A stretch of 17,668 nucleotides of DNA from CAZDYP01 sp964509505 (GCA_964509505.1 CAZDYP010000106.1:1-17668); one strand, 5' to 3'. Positions 8,896 to 15,558 are shown, numbered from the stretch's first letter. Translations and numbers: made by a program. Notes: generated by a model not told the origin, from the sequence alone.

Positions 8896-10740
8896 TACAA
8901 ACATGTCGTGCCACAGCTGCGTCGTCAGCACACCCGTCAACGCGCGCGAATGATCGGCGCGGGCGGCGCGATGTTCATGCAGCAAGTGGGTTACGCCTGC
9001 TAGGTTGAAGTAGCCAGTCTCATGTAATGCGCTTTCGTCAATGGCGTCGCGCGCAAAGGCAGGCAGCTGCGCTTGTCGCCAAAAGAGCGCGTGGGGCGCA
9101 GCGAGTCCTTGCTTGCGGCGCAAGCGAATTGCGGCAGGCAATTTGTTTTTCATCGCCGCGCGCAACAATGGCTTCTCAAGTCCATGACCCAACTTGAACT
9201 GTGGAGGTAATTGTGCCGTGAATTCCCACAGTTTGTGATCGAGGAACGGCACGCGCGCTTCGACCGAATGCGCCATGCTCATGCGATCCACCTCGTCGTT
9301 GATGAAGTTGGGGAGGCGCGTGTGGGCTTCGCAGTAGAGGAATTGGTGGAGAGGATGGTAGTTGGTAATGGGTAATCGGTAATGGGGATTGAGGATTGGG
9401 GATTGGGGATTGGGGATTTTGAGCATGGCTCGCTCGTCGTCACTGGTGGCTTGTGACCAGAGCGCGAAGCGTGCGCTGGGATCGCTTGTGCCGTGCGCGA
9501 GGACGCGACGCCCTGCAGTGGAGCCGATGGGCAAGGTGCGCGCGATGAGGGCGCGCAGCGGTTGTGGCAGCTTCAGCCATGGACGAATGCGCGCATCGCC
9601 TATGAACCAATGATAGCCGCCAAGCAATTCGTCCGCGCCTTCACCTGTGAGAATGACCTTGAAGCCAGCTTCGTGGCACGCGCGATACAGCATATAAATC
9701 GGGATAGATGTAGCGGAGCATTGCGGAGATTCCATGCGCCGAATCACTTGTTGCCACAGCGCAAAATCGCGCAAGCCGAAATCGAGTGTGTGGTGTTCTG
9801 TGCCGAGCGCATTGGCGGCGCGTTGCGCGTGATGGGATTCGTCGTGTGTGGGGGCGTCGAAGCCAATCGAAAAGGTGTGTGTGCGTCCGCCCGACAGCGC
9901 TTGCAACCATGCGACCAGCGACGACGAATCGAGACCGCCACTCAGCAGCGCGCCAATCGGCACGTCGCTCATCAGCCGCAGTTGCACGGCTTCGCGCAAC
10001 AGGCATGAAAATTTTTCGACAGCTTCATCTCGCGAGAGACGCGCATGGTTGCCATCATTCGGAAAGTGCAGTTGCCAGTAGGGGCGCGGCTTGTCTGCGC
10101 CCCTGCTATCTATAATCATCAGATGCGCGGGCGGCAACGACTGCACACCGCAGAACATCGTGTGCGGCGCGGGCAAGTAGCCCATCGCAAAGATGTGATG
10201 TAAGGCGGCAAGATTTGGCTCGCGTGTTAGATTCGCGCCGATAATGATGGGCAAGATTTCTGAGGCGAAGACGAAGCGCCCATCATGGCGCGCATAATAC
10301 AACGGTTTCACGCCGAAGCGGTCGCGCGCGAGCAACAGGCGTTGGCGTGGTGTATCCCACAACGCGAGGGCGAACATGCCGCGTAAATGCGCGATGCAGT
10401 CATCGCCCCATTGCTCGTACGCATGCACGATCACTTCGGTATCGCCGTGTGTGCGGAAGACGTGACCATACGCGCGCAACTCGTCGCGCAAGGCAGGGGC
10501 GTTGTACACTTCGCCGTTGTACGTAATCCAAATTGTCTCGTCTTCGTTAGCGAGCGGGATGTGTCCGCCTGCGATATCAACGATGCTGAGGCGACGTGCG
10601 GCGAGACCGATGGGGGGTGCGAGGTAAAAGCCATCATCGTCGGGACCGCGATGCAACAAACACGACGCCATGCGTTCAAGCAGCGCGCGTTGGGGCGGGT
10701 GATGGGTGGTTAGGTCGAGAATGCCAGCGAGTCCGCACAT
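8893..10740 (-). CDS. asnB: Asparagine synthetase B-like, glutamine-hydrolysing
   Basis: A 615-residue AsnB-family protein. The N-terminal glutaminase domain begins MCGLAGI, so the nucleophile Cys2 is exposed after Met removal, and has YNGEVYN (73-79) and GDTE (99-102). The synthetase domain has the ATP pyrophosphatase loop SGGLDSSS (267-274), GEGADE (366-371) and DRMSMAHSVEARVPFLD beginning at 485. All look intact, so it should move ammonia from glutamine to an adenylated carboxylate. In ordinary cells this makes asparagine; in lasso-peptide loci the same family (protein C) closes the macrolactam ring, and the PqqD and B2-like neighbours make that possible. The complete glutaminase domain fits a true amidotransferase as well. 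Residues about 441-461 are encoded by a heptamer array (9357-9419), an insertion before HPLHQFLYCEAH. The start is next to another heptamer array. Confidence 0.92.
   Translation of the reverse strand: MCGLAGILDLTTHHPPQRALLERMASCLLHRGPDDDGFYLAPPIGLAARRLSIVDIAGGHIPLANEDETIWITYNGEVYNAPALRDELRAYGHVFRTHGDTEVIVHAYEQWGDDCIAHLRGMFALALWDTPRQRLLLARDRFGVKPLYYARHDGRFVFASEILPIIIGANLTREPNLAALHHIFAMGYLPAPHTMFCGVQSLPPAHLMIIDSRGADKPRPYWQLHFPNDGNHARLSRDEAVEKFSCLLREAVQLRLMSDVPIGALLSGGLDSSSLVAWLQALSGGRTHTFSIGFDAPTHDESHHAQRAANALGTEHHTLDFGLRDFALWQQVIRRMESPQCSATSIPIYMLYRACHEAGFKVILTGEGADELLGGYHWFIGDARIRPWLKLPQPLRALIARTLPIGSTAGRRVLAHGTSDPSARFALWSQATSDDERAMLKIPNPQSPILNPHYRLPITNYHPLHQFLYCEAHTRLPNFINDEVDRMSMAHSVEARVPFLDHKLWEFTAQLPPQFKLGHGLEKPLLRAAMKNKLPAAIRLRRKQGLAAPHALFWRQAQLPAFARDAIDESALHETGYFNLAGVTHLLHEHRAARADHSRALTGVLTTQLWHDMFV
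9357..9419. repeat. Heptamer array of 63 bp inside asnB
   Basis: Nine exact 7-bp units on the plus strand: GGTAGTT, GGTAATG, GGTAATC, GGTAATG, GGGATTG, AGGATTG, GGGATTG, GGGATTG, GGGATTT. Nine units make 63 bp, that is 21 codons, so the asnB frame is kept. On the coding strand the core unit is CCCCAAT, which matches the cyanobacterial STRR1-type heptamer as I recall it. Confidence 0.85.
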
Positions 10741-10742
10741 AG

Positions 10743-10776
10743 AGTGAGTAATTGGTAATTAGTAATTGGAGATTAG
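10743..10776. repeat. Heptamer array running into the sequence gap
   Basis: Units GAGTGAG (partly overlapping the next by one base), TAATTGG, TAATTAG, TAATTGG and AGATTAG lead straight into the N run at 10778. The array lies immediately upstream of the asnB start codon, where a ribosome binding site would be expected but none is seen. Confidence 0.7.
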
Positions 10777-10777
10777 A

Positions 10778-10877
10778 NNNNNNNNNNNNNNNNNNNNNNN
10801 NNNNNNNNNNNNNNNNNNNNNNNNNNNNNNNNNNNNNNNNNNNNNNNNNNNNNNNNNNNNNNNNNNNNNNNNNNNNN
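10778..10877. other. Assembly gap of exactly 100 N
   Basis: The run has exactly 100 N, the usual placeholder for a gap of unknown length. It is bordered on the left by a heptamer array and on the right by the middle of a NUDIX gene, so real length cannot be inferred and a whole small gene could be hidden here. Confidence 0.9.
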
Positions 10878-11050
10878 CCCGTTTCTTCACGCACTTCGCG
10901 GATCAACGCTTTGCGCAAGCGCTCGCTTGCTTTGACGCGCCCGCCGGGCAACGCCCAAGCGGATTCCGCATCGTCGGGCCCTTGTTGGCGCACAAGCAAG
11001 ATGTCGTCATCCCGTCGGATGAGTGCGGCAGCGAATTGATGGAATGTCAT
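10878..11050 (-). CDS. NUDIX hydrolase, C-terminal part lost in gap
   Basis: The first 57 residues are readable, beginning MTFHQFAAALIRRDDDILLVRQ and reaching the Nudix box, G-x5-E-x7-REVxEE with Glu42 and REVREE at 51-56. The next codon is GGN, which is glycine whatever the unknown base, so the box is complete up to its last hydrophobic residue. NUDIX enzymes hydrolyse nucleoside diphosphates linked to another group; substrate unknown. Members usually have 130-160 residues, so about 75-100 codons should lie in the gap. The frame happens to stay open past the gap into the asnB start, but that part is array-encoded and out of frame with asnB, so it is unlikely to be the true end. The start overlaps the B2-like stop by 4 bp (ATGA). 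Confidence 0.85.
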
Positions 11051-11520
11051 GGTGTGGCGATAGAAGGATAAACGTAGATGGCGGTGAAGCCGTGATAATC
11101 TTCAGGGTTTTCCGCATAAGGTTCGCCATGCAGCGTGAGCCATGCGTGACCTGCGATTTTGTGTTGTCCCTCGCGCGCGCTTTTCTTTGCGCCGAAATGC
11201 ACGACGACCGGCACACCCGCGCGGCGCAACAACACATAGCGCACCAGCGAGCGACGCAGGCATAAGCCCAATGGCGAAAAGTAATCGAGACCGACGGCGG
11301 CATCGGCAAGGTAAGTGATGTTGGTTGCGTCGAAGGTGATGTGTTGTCTATTGGCTTCGTCGTCCAAGTGTTGCATCAGTTCAGGCAATGCGTATGTGTT
11401 GAACCAGTGCGGCAAGGCGCGCTCGATACGCCACGCTTCGCGCAGAATTAACCGTGCAGAGCTAATTGGCAAAACCGTCAATGCTATACTGAGATGTCTC
11501 AAGCTTCGCGTTACATTCAT
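11047..11520 (-). CDS. Lasso-peptide B2-like protein (transglutaminase/cysteine-protease fold)
   Basis: 157 residues, close to the usual size of lasso biosynthesis B2 proteins. The conserved C-terminal half has SPLGLCLRRSLVRYVLLRRAG with the expected nucleophile Cys87, VVVHFGA after it, and GHAWL with the expected catalytic His124, then GEPYAE, which holds a probable acidic third residue. In lasso systems B2 cuts the leader from the precursor with help from the PqqD-like B1. It overlaps the NUDIX gene by 4 bp and follows the PqqD-like gene by 21 bp, so the three should be one transcript. The N-terminal ~60 residues are poorly conserved. It could also serve a non-lasso role, since B2-like proteins occur in kinase/AsnB loci without a known precursor. 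Confidence 0.85.
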   Translation of the reverse strand: MNVTRSLRHLSIALTVLPISSARLILREAWRIERALPHWFNTYALPELMQHLDDEANRQHITFDATNITYLADAAVGLDYFSPLGLCLRRSLVRYVLLRRAGVPVVVHFGAKKSAREGQHKIAGHAWLTLHGEPYAENPEDYHGFTAIYVYPSIATP

Positions 11521-11541
11521 GCGCTGCCCCAGTCCAAATAG

Positions 11542-11823
11542 CTACAGTATCTTCGCAAGTTGTTCCTTCGCCAACTTCTCCGCGACTTCTAGCAAATCGT
11601 TCACGATGATTTCGCTAGGCGGTCCATCCACAACCTGCTTGGCGATCTCTTGCGCGCACTCGCCAATGGTGCGTGTGCCGTCGAGCAAGTTCCAGAACGC
11701 CGTGCCAACTTCGTTGAGCGAGTAATACACGCCCGTCTTGAGATGAATCAGAATCGCTTCGCCTGCGACGATTTGGTATGAAGCGTCGGGTGAGCGGGTG
11801 AGTTTGGTGGTGGAAGCAATCAT
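11542..11823 (-). CDS. PqqD-like RiPP recognition protein (lasso B1-like)
   Basis: 93 residues, typical of stand-alone PqqD-family proteins. The three-strand, three-helix pattern is visible: strands around AILIHLKTG and VYYSLNEVG (21-40), then helices starting with GTAFWNLLDG (40-49) and TIGECAQEIA, ending in a charged helix (LLEVAEKLAKEQLAKIL). The LNEVGTAFWNLLDG segment is the family hallmark. In RiPP pathways this domain grips the precursor's leader and presents it to the partner enzyme. It is the first gene of the minus-strand cassette; its upstream region is composed of 7-bp repeats shared with the divergent kinase gene. Confidence 0.87.
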   Translation of the reverse strand: MIASTTKLTRSPDASYQIVAGEAILIHLKTGVYYSLNEVGTAFWNLLDGTRTIGECAQEIAKQVVDGPPSEIIVNDLLEVAEKLAKEQLAKIL

Positions 11824-11879
11824 GGGATGGGTAATGGGTAATTAGCGATAAGTAATTGGTAATTGGTCATTGGTAATTT
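11824..11879. repeat. Heptamer array forming the divergent promoter region
   Basis: Eight 7-bp units, without any slip in phase: GGGATGG, GTAATGG, GTAATTA, GCGATAA, GTAATTG, GTAATTG, GTCATTG, GTAATTT. The array begins directly next to the PqqD start codon and ends 11 bp before the kinase ATG, so it makes up nearly the entire intergenic region. Confidence 0.85.
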
Positions 11880-11884
11880 ATAAT
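11856..11884 (+). promoter_or_regulatory. Probable leaderless promoter of the kinase gene
   Basis: A perfect TATAAT lies at 11879-11884, and TTGGTA at 11856-11861 (4 of 6 matches to TTGACA) is 17 bp upstream of it. The ATG at 11891 begins 7 bases after the -10 box, where transcription itself should start, and no ribosome binding site is present. This points to a leaderless mRNA. The -35-like hexamer lies inside the 7-bp repeat. Confidence 0.55.
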
Positions 11885-11890
11885 CGCGCC

Positions 11891-12949
11891 ATGTTGATTG
11901 ATTTGCATGGTCTCGCCATCGCTTGCGAATCATCTGCTGAGCGTATTCGTGAGCGATGGTCACAGAGTTTTGCGTCACGCCCTCAAGTGATTGGACGCAA
12001 CGCCGATATTATATTTGTCTTGAACTTGACAGAGCAGATTCCTGACGCACCTAACACGCCGCCGATTTTCACGCACGGCAACCTACTCTCTGTCCATCAA
12101 CGACCGAGCGACCCAGCGACCCAGCGACCAACTGACCAAGTGACTATTCACTTCCCCCGCTTTGGCCAGCTCCGTATTGATCTTTCACACAATCGCATTG
12201 AAGGTGAGCTGGCGCCAGCCGCGCTCGACGCCTATGGTGTGTTTGAAGACGTAGTGGCGATGGGCTTGACGGCGCTGTTGCGGCGCCGTCATTTGTTTTT
12301 GATTCACGCTTTCGCCGCCGCGTATGATGGACGCGCCGTGTTACTCGTTGGCGACATCGGTTCGGGCAAGACGACGACAGGCATTAGCTTGTTGCGTGCG
12401 GGGTGGAAGTTGTTGTCGAATGATTCGCCGTTGTTGGCGGATGGCGGATGGCAGATGGCAGATGGCGAATGGCGAATGGCGGATGGCGAATGGCGAATGG
12501 CAGATAGCATGCTGACAGCGAAGTTCGCGGTGTCGAAGGATGCGGTAATGGCACTGGCATATCCAGGGTTGTTGAGTGCCTATCCAGACACGCTGCGACG
12601 ATTTCCAGAGCTCGCCGCACTCCCACACCCCCATACGCCCACACACAAAACCACCTTTGCCGCCGAGCGCGTGTATCCTGATGTGTGGCTAGAGTCTGCG
12701 CCCGTGCGCGCTATCGTCTTCCCGCATGTCGCGCATACGGCGGAGCATCACGTCACGCGCCTCAAAGCGTCCGAAGCATTGCGCCGCCTCTTGCCCAACG
12801 CAATTGATCGTTGGGATACAGAGATGATTCCGACACATCTGCAACTGCTCACGACACTCGCCAACACCGCGCCTGCGTATCACGTCGAATTGGGTGAGCA
12901 AGTCGAGATGTTGCCGAGCTTGTTCAGACAACTGCTGGCTCAAACGTAA
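11891..12949 (+). CDS. HPr-kinase-like ATPase with repeat-encoded insertions
   Basis: 352 residues from the ATG at 11891; an in-frame TTG at 11870 lies in the repeat array and is a less likely start. The C-terminal half resembles HprK-type kinases of lasso and related loci: HLFLIHAFAAAYDGRAVLLVG leads into Walker A GDIGSGKTT (154-162, Lys160), and LLSNDSPLL near 174-182 matches the LLSDD-type catalytic segment. Such kinases phosphorylate the peptide C-terminus in paeninodin-type pathways, but others have unknown targets. Three short tandem repeats lie in the reading frame: 8-bp units encoding about 64-82, 7-bp units encoding about 183-205 (WQMADGEWRMADGEW), and a weak 8-bp one near 243. It is the only plus-strand gene, divergent from the PqqD gene and overlapping the end of the Rad50-like gene by 10 bp tail to tail. 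Confidence 0.8.
   Translation: MLIDLHGLAIACESSAERIRERWSQSFASRPQVIGRNADIIFVLNLTEQIPDAPNTPPIFTHGNLLSVHQRPSDPATQRPTDQVTIHFPRFGQLRIDLSHNRIEGELAPAALDAYGVFEDVVAMGLTALLRRRHLFLIHAFAAAYDGRAVLLVGDIGSGKTTTGISLLRAGWKLLSNDSPLLADGGWQMADGEWRMADGEWRMADSMLTAKFAVSKDAVMALAYPGLLSAYPDTLRRFPELAALPHPHTPTHKTTFAAERVYPDVWLESAPVRAIVFPHVAHTAEHHVTRLKASEALRRLLPNAIDRWDTEMIPTHLQLLTTLANTAPAYHVELGEQVEMLPSLFRQLLAQT
12101..12144. repeat. 8-bp tandem array inside the kinase gene
   Basis: Units CGACCGAG, CGACCCAG, CGACCCAG, CGACCAAC, TGACCAAG and a half unit TGAC. The frame is maintained and gives QRPSDPATQRPTDQ. The period is 8 rather than 7, which separates it from the other arrays. Confidence 0.75.
12436..12505. repeat. Heptamer array inside the kinase gene
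   Basis: Ten 7-bp units: GGCGGAT twice, GGCAGAT twice, GGCGAAT twice, GGCGGAT, GGCGAAT twice, GGCAGAT. From the second GGCAGAT onward the unit order reads the same in both directions. The units differ by one or two transitions, suggesting recent expansion. It directly follows the SNDSPLL catalytic segment. Confidence 0.9.
12620..12643. repeat. Weak 8-bp array inside the kinase gene
   Basis: Three units CTCCCACA, CCCCCATA, CGCCCACA encode part of PHPHTPTHKT. Short and low in complexity, so it could be chance, but it is the third short-period array in the same gene. Confidence 0.4.
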
Positions 12950-14784
12950 ACGACATTTACTCCTTCATCGGACATGTACTTGCGGATGAGCGATTCTTCA
13001 AAAGTCGCAATGATAGCTTGTTGGAAAATGCGCTTGCGGTACGCACTGACTAAAAAGTGAATGAGTGAGCGCCGATTGATGGCATCAAGATGCTCCAAAG
13101 GTTCGTCAATCATCAAAAAATCACTGTGAGAAAAGTGATGCGCGATAATGGTGTGCAACATCACGAGCAATGCGGTCTTTTGTCCCCCACTAAACTGGCT
13201 CAACTCAAATTGCTGTCCTGACTGATTCTCTAAAATCGGCATTCCCTCACGATCTAATTGCATCTGCCACTGATTCTCACCGATGAAAGCTTCCCACACT
13301 CGTGTGACTTGACTGTAAATGGTCTGCAAATCTAGGTTTCGTTGTGTGGCCAATGTCTCTTGTGCAGCCTGATGTGCAGCGCGAAGTGAAAGCGCGCGAG
13401 TTTCTAAACGCACTAACGATTCGCTCGCTTCTTCAGGCGAAGCATAACCAAGCGACAGCAAACGACGTTGTATCGCTAGATATTCAGCTGTCTCTCTCTC
13501 CAGCTGCGCGATTTGCTGCTCTAGCGTTTCTGCTTGTCGTTGCAGTTCAGCCAACTCTTGCTGAAAGCGCGTCTGCTGCTGCTGCATCGTCTGTTGCAAG
13601 TCAGCCCATGTCACCTCTGCGCTAATGGTTTGAATGCGAATGTGTGTCAAGGCATTCCGCAATTCGCGCAACCCTGCCACCCGTTCACGTAGTCGTATTT
13701 GAGCTTGTTCGGCTTCACGCTGCCGCGCGTTTTGCTGCTGCAATTCATCTGTGATGCGCTGTAGATTGTTCTGGATGTCATGCGCAATTCGATCACGCTC
13801 GTCGCTAGTCAGTGGCTTGCCGCAGACAGGACAAGGCATGGTTTCTGTTCGCCCTGCATAAGGGTGGAGCATGTCCTGAATTCTTTGATAAGCCATTTGT
13901 TCACCTTCCGAGCGAGCCTGTGCAAGTTGACATTGCTGCACGATGTCTTGAGTCTGCGTTAGTTGTTGTTCCCATTGTGTGAACAGTGCGCTGATGGGCG
14001 TTTGTACGAGAATGACGTCAGTCTCTTGGGGTAACACGAGCGCAGCTTGCGTGAGTAATGGCGCCAAGCGCATTAAATCTGCGTGTTCACTTTGGTAACG
14101 GGTGATCACGTTTTGTTGCGTCCGCAATGCTTTCAACAATTGTTCACGGCTTGTCTCCATGTTGTGGACGTGCCGTTCGAGGTCCGCCCCGCGTCTCACT
14201 TGCAATTGTGTGAGGTCAGTCAACACCTCTTGCGTTTCTTTCATTTGACGCTTGAGCTCTTTTTCCGCCAAGTCGAGTGCATGCACGAACTCATCCATTT
14301 GTGTCAGACCGAGGACATAGCGTATCTGTAAGTCCAGAGATTTGCCCGGCGGCTGGCTGAGAAAACGAAACACGTCACCTTCTGCCATATACACGATGCG
14401 TTGTAGAAAATCGGCAGACACGCCCAGCAATTGTTCTACTTGAGCTGTCACTGCTGAATGATTCGAGGCTAACACAGCGCCTGTCTCGACCTCAATCAGT
14501 CGCGCACCTTCGGCGCGTTTAAGCGATTGTGAACGCTCAATCAAGTAAGGGTGATCTTCTACTGTAAACGATAAACGCACAGTGGCAGATTGGTCAGGCC
14601 GGCGTAACAGCTTACCACGCTCTTTCACAGTGGATGGCTCGCCTGTCAGAGCATAGGCAACTGCTTCGAGGATTGAAGTTTTACCTGCGCCATTTGCGCC
14701 CATGATGAAGGTCACGCCAGGCAACAGATTTACCTCTTTGCGCTCATACGCGCGCCAGTTGATCATTTCGACATGTGTAATCAT
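12940..14784 (-). CDS. Compact Rad50/SbcC-like ATPase with zinc hook
   Basis: 614 residues, much shorter than SbcC or Rad50 (usually 850-1,300). Walker A is GANGAGKTS (29-37); the two half-ATPase ends are joined by coiled coils of about 150 residues each side (roughly 165-300 and 330-480, rich in Q and E) around a zinc hook CPVC at 318-321. The signature motif is FSGGQK (531-536), Walker B FLMIDE ends at 561, and EHLD (564-567) is the D-loop. The switch histidine expected after the last strand is missing: the segment reads IIATFEES. Such proteins dimerise, bind DNA ends and use ATP to move or open an associated nuclease. The only partner in the window is the upstream gene, whose stop overlaps this start by 4 bp (ATGA). 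No Mre11/SbcD is present. Role could be DNA repair or antiphage defence. Confidence 0.85.
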   Translation of the reverse strand: MITHVEMINWRAYERKEVNLLPGVTFIMGANGAGKTSILEAVAYALTGEPSTVKERGKLLRRPDQSATVRLSFTVEDHPYLIERSQSLKRAEGARLIEVETGAVLASNHSAVTAQVEQLLGVSADFLQRIVYMAEGDVFRFLSQPPGKSLDLQIRYVLGLTQMDEFVHALDLAEKELKRQMKETQEVLTDLTQLQVRRGADLERHVHNMETSREQLLKALRTQQNVITRYQSEHADLMRLAPLLTQAALVLPQETDVILVQTPISALFTQWEQQLTQTQDIVQQCQLAQARSEGEQMAYQRIQDMLHPYAGRTETMPCPVCGKPLTSDERDRIAHDIQNNLQRITDELQQQNARQREAEQAQIRLRERVAGLRELRNALTHIRIQTISAEVTWADLQQTMQQQQTRFQQELAELQRQAETLEQQIAQLERETAEYLAIQRRLLSLGYASPEEASESLVRLETRALSLRAAHQAAQETLATQRNLDLQTIYSQVTRVWEAFIGENQWQMQLDREGMPILENQSGQQFELSQFSGGQKTALLVMLHTIIAHHFSHSDFLMIDEPLEHLDAINRRSLIHFLVSAYRKRIFQQAIIATFEESLIRKYMSDEGVNVVYV

Positions 14785-15491
14785 TGTTGGCTCTTGCGGA
14801 CAACGCGTGTAAGCATAGGCACGAGGTCACGCGCCGCGGCGCCATTCAAAGCCTGGTTTAATGCCTTCAACACAATTTGTTTCTCTTCATCCGCTGGAAA
14901 ATTTCTTGCGGCGCGTTTGCGTTCGGTGTGGCGATACGAACGGTGACGTTCTGTTTCAATCGCTGTGACGATGGCGTCAATGAACAAGTGATGTATGTCA
15001 GTTGGCTTGGCAGTCGAACGCGGTCGCGGCTCCAAACCAATGTCCCATACGCGCATTTGTTTCGAGACTAAATCACGTAATACGCTGGTCAATGGCTTGG
15101 CATTCTTGGCGAGTCCCATTGAACGATCAGGATTTTGCATGAGGAAGTGAATACGCGCCACTGATAATGCCACAGCAGGCAACTCATCCAGTGTCCAAAC
15201 CAAGATCAGCGCAAGTGTGCTTGGGTTTGCCTCAAGCAATTGCAAGTAAACAGGCAGTTGCTCGACTTGCAATTCTGGTGTGTGGTTAGGCGTGTCTTGC
15301 CATAACAGGCGAATGTCGTAATCATCCACCTGAATTAACATATCTGCGCCAGTGTTGCCTGCTAAACGATCGTCTGACAGGATACGAATGCGGTCAGTTT
15401 GTCGTGTCGCGATGAGCTCGTTAAGCAACTGATGCAGTTGTTGTTCGCTATTTTTGAGGCGTTGAGTCATTGCGGAAGTAGGCATAAGCAT
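14781..15491 (-). CDS. Unrecognised 236-residue partner of the Rad50-like ATPase
   Basis: I do not recognise a family. The protein starts MLMPTSAMTQRLKN (ATG at 15491; in-frame ATGs at 15485 and 15470 are alternatives) and has a helical N-terminus. A strand-rich core contains ADMLIQVDDYDIRLLWQD (about 50-67) and LALILVWTLDE; the order of acidic strand, strand and following helix recalls a PD-(D/E)XK nuclease core, but the lysine of a true motif is absent, so no nuclease claim is made. The C-terminal ~70 residues are rich in Arg, Lys and His (HRSYRHTERKRAARNF) and may bind nucleic acid. The 4-bp overlap with the ATPase gene and the shared strand suggest the two proteins work together. Confidence 0.75.
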   Translation of the reverse strand: MLMPTSAMTQRLKNSEQQLHQLLNELIATRQTDRIRILSDDRLAGNTGADMLIQVDDYDIRLLWQDTPNHTPELQVEQLPVYLQLLEANPSTLALILVWTLDELPAVALSVARIHFLMQNPDRSMGLAKNAKPLTSVLRDLVSKQMRVWDIGLEPRPRSTAKPTDIHHLFIDAIVTAIETERHRSYRHTERKRAARNFPADEEKQIVLKALNQALNGAAARDLVPMLTRVVRKSQQ

Positions 15492-15496
15492 TCCGT

Positions 15497-15510
15497 ATGT
15501 ACTTATACAT
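15497..15510. promoter_or_regulatory. Dyad overlapping a -10-like box upstream of the two-gene unit
   Basis: ATGTA and TACAT form a perfect inverted repeat with a 4-bp spacer (15497-15510), 5 bp upstream of the ATG at 15491. On the minus strand it includes TATAAG, a possible -10 element close enough for a leaderless or very short-leader mRNA. A repressor operator is possible. Confidence 0.35.
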
Positions 15511-15518
15511 GATGGTCT

Positions 15519-15558
15519 CTAATGTCCCCTAATCTCCCCTAATTTCCCTCATCTCCTC
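15519..15558. repeat. 10-bp tandem array between the radical SAM gene and the ATPase unit
   Basis: CTAATGTCCC, CTAATCTCCC and CTAATTTCCC are three perfect-period decamers, followed by a diverged TCATCTCCTC that overlaps the radical SAM stop codon (15557-15559). The single variable position in the first three units changes G, C, T. Confidence 0.7.

Noticed and set aside
9357..9419. CRISPR array
   Set aside because: Units are 7 bp with no spacers, and no cas genes are in the window.
10676..10777. NUDIX C-terminus continuing through the gap into asnB
   Set aside because: The residues after the gap are encoded by a heptamer array and by asnB in the wrong frame; the true end is probably inside the gap.
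14781..15491. Partner gene as SbcD/Mre11 nuclease
   Set aside because: No DxH, GNHD or GHxH metallophosphatase motifs are present and the length is too short.
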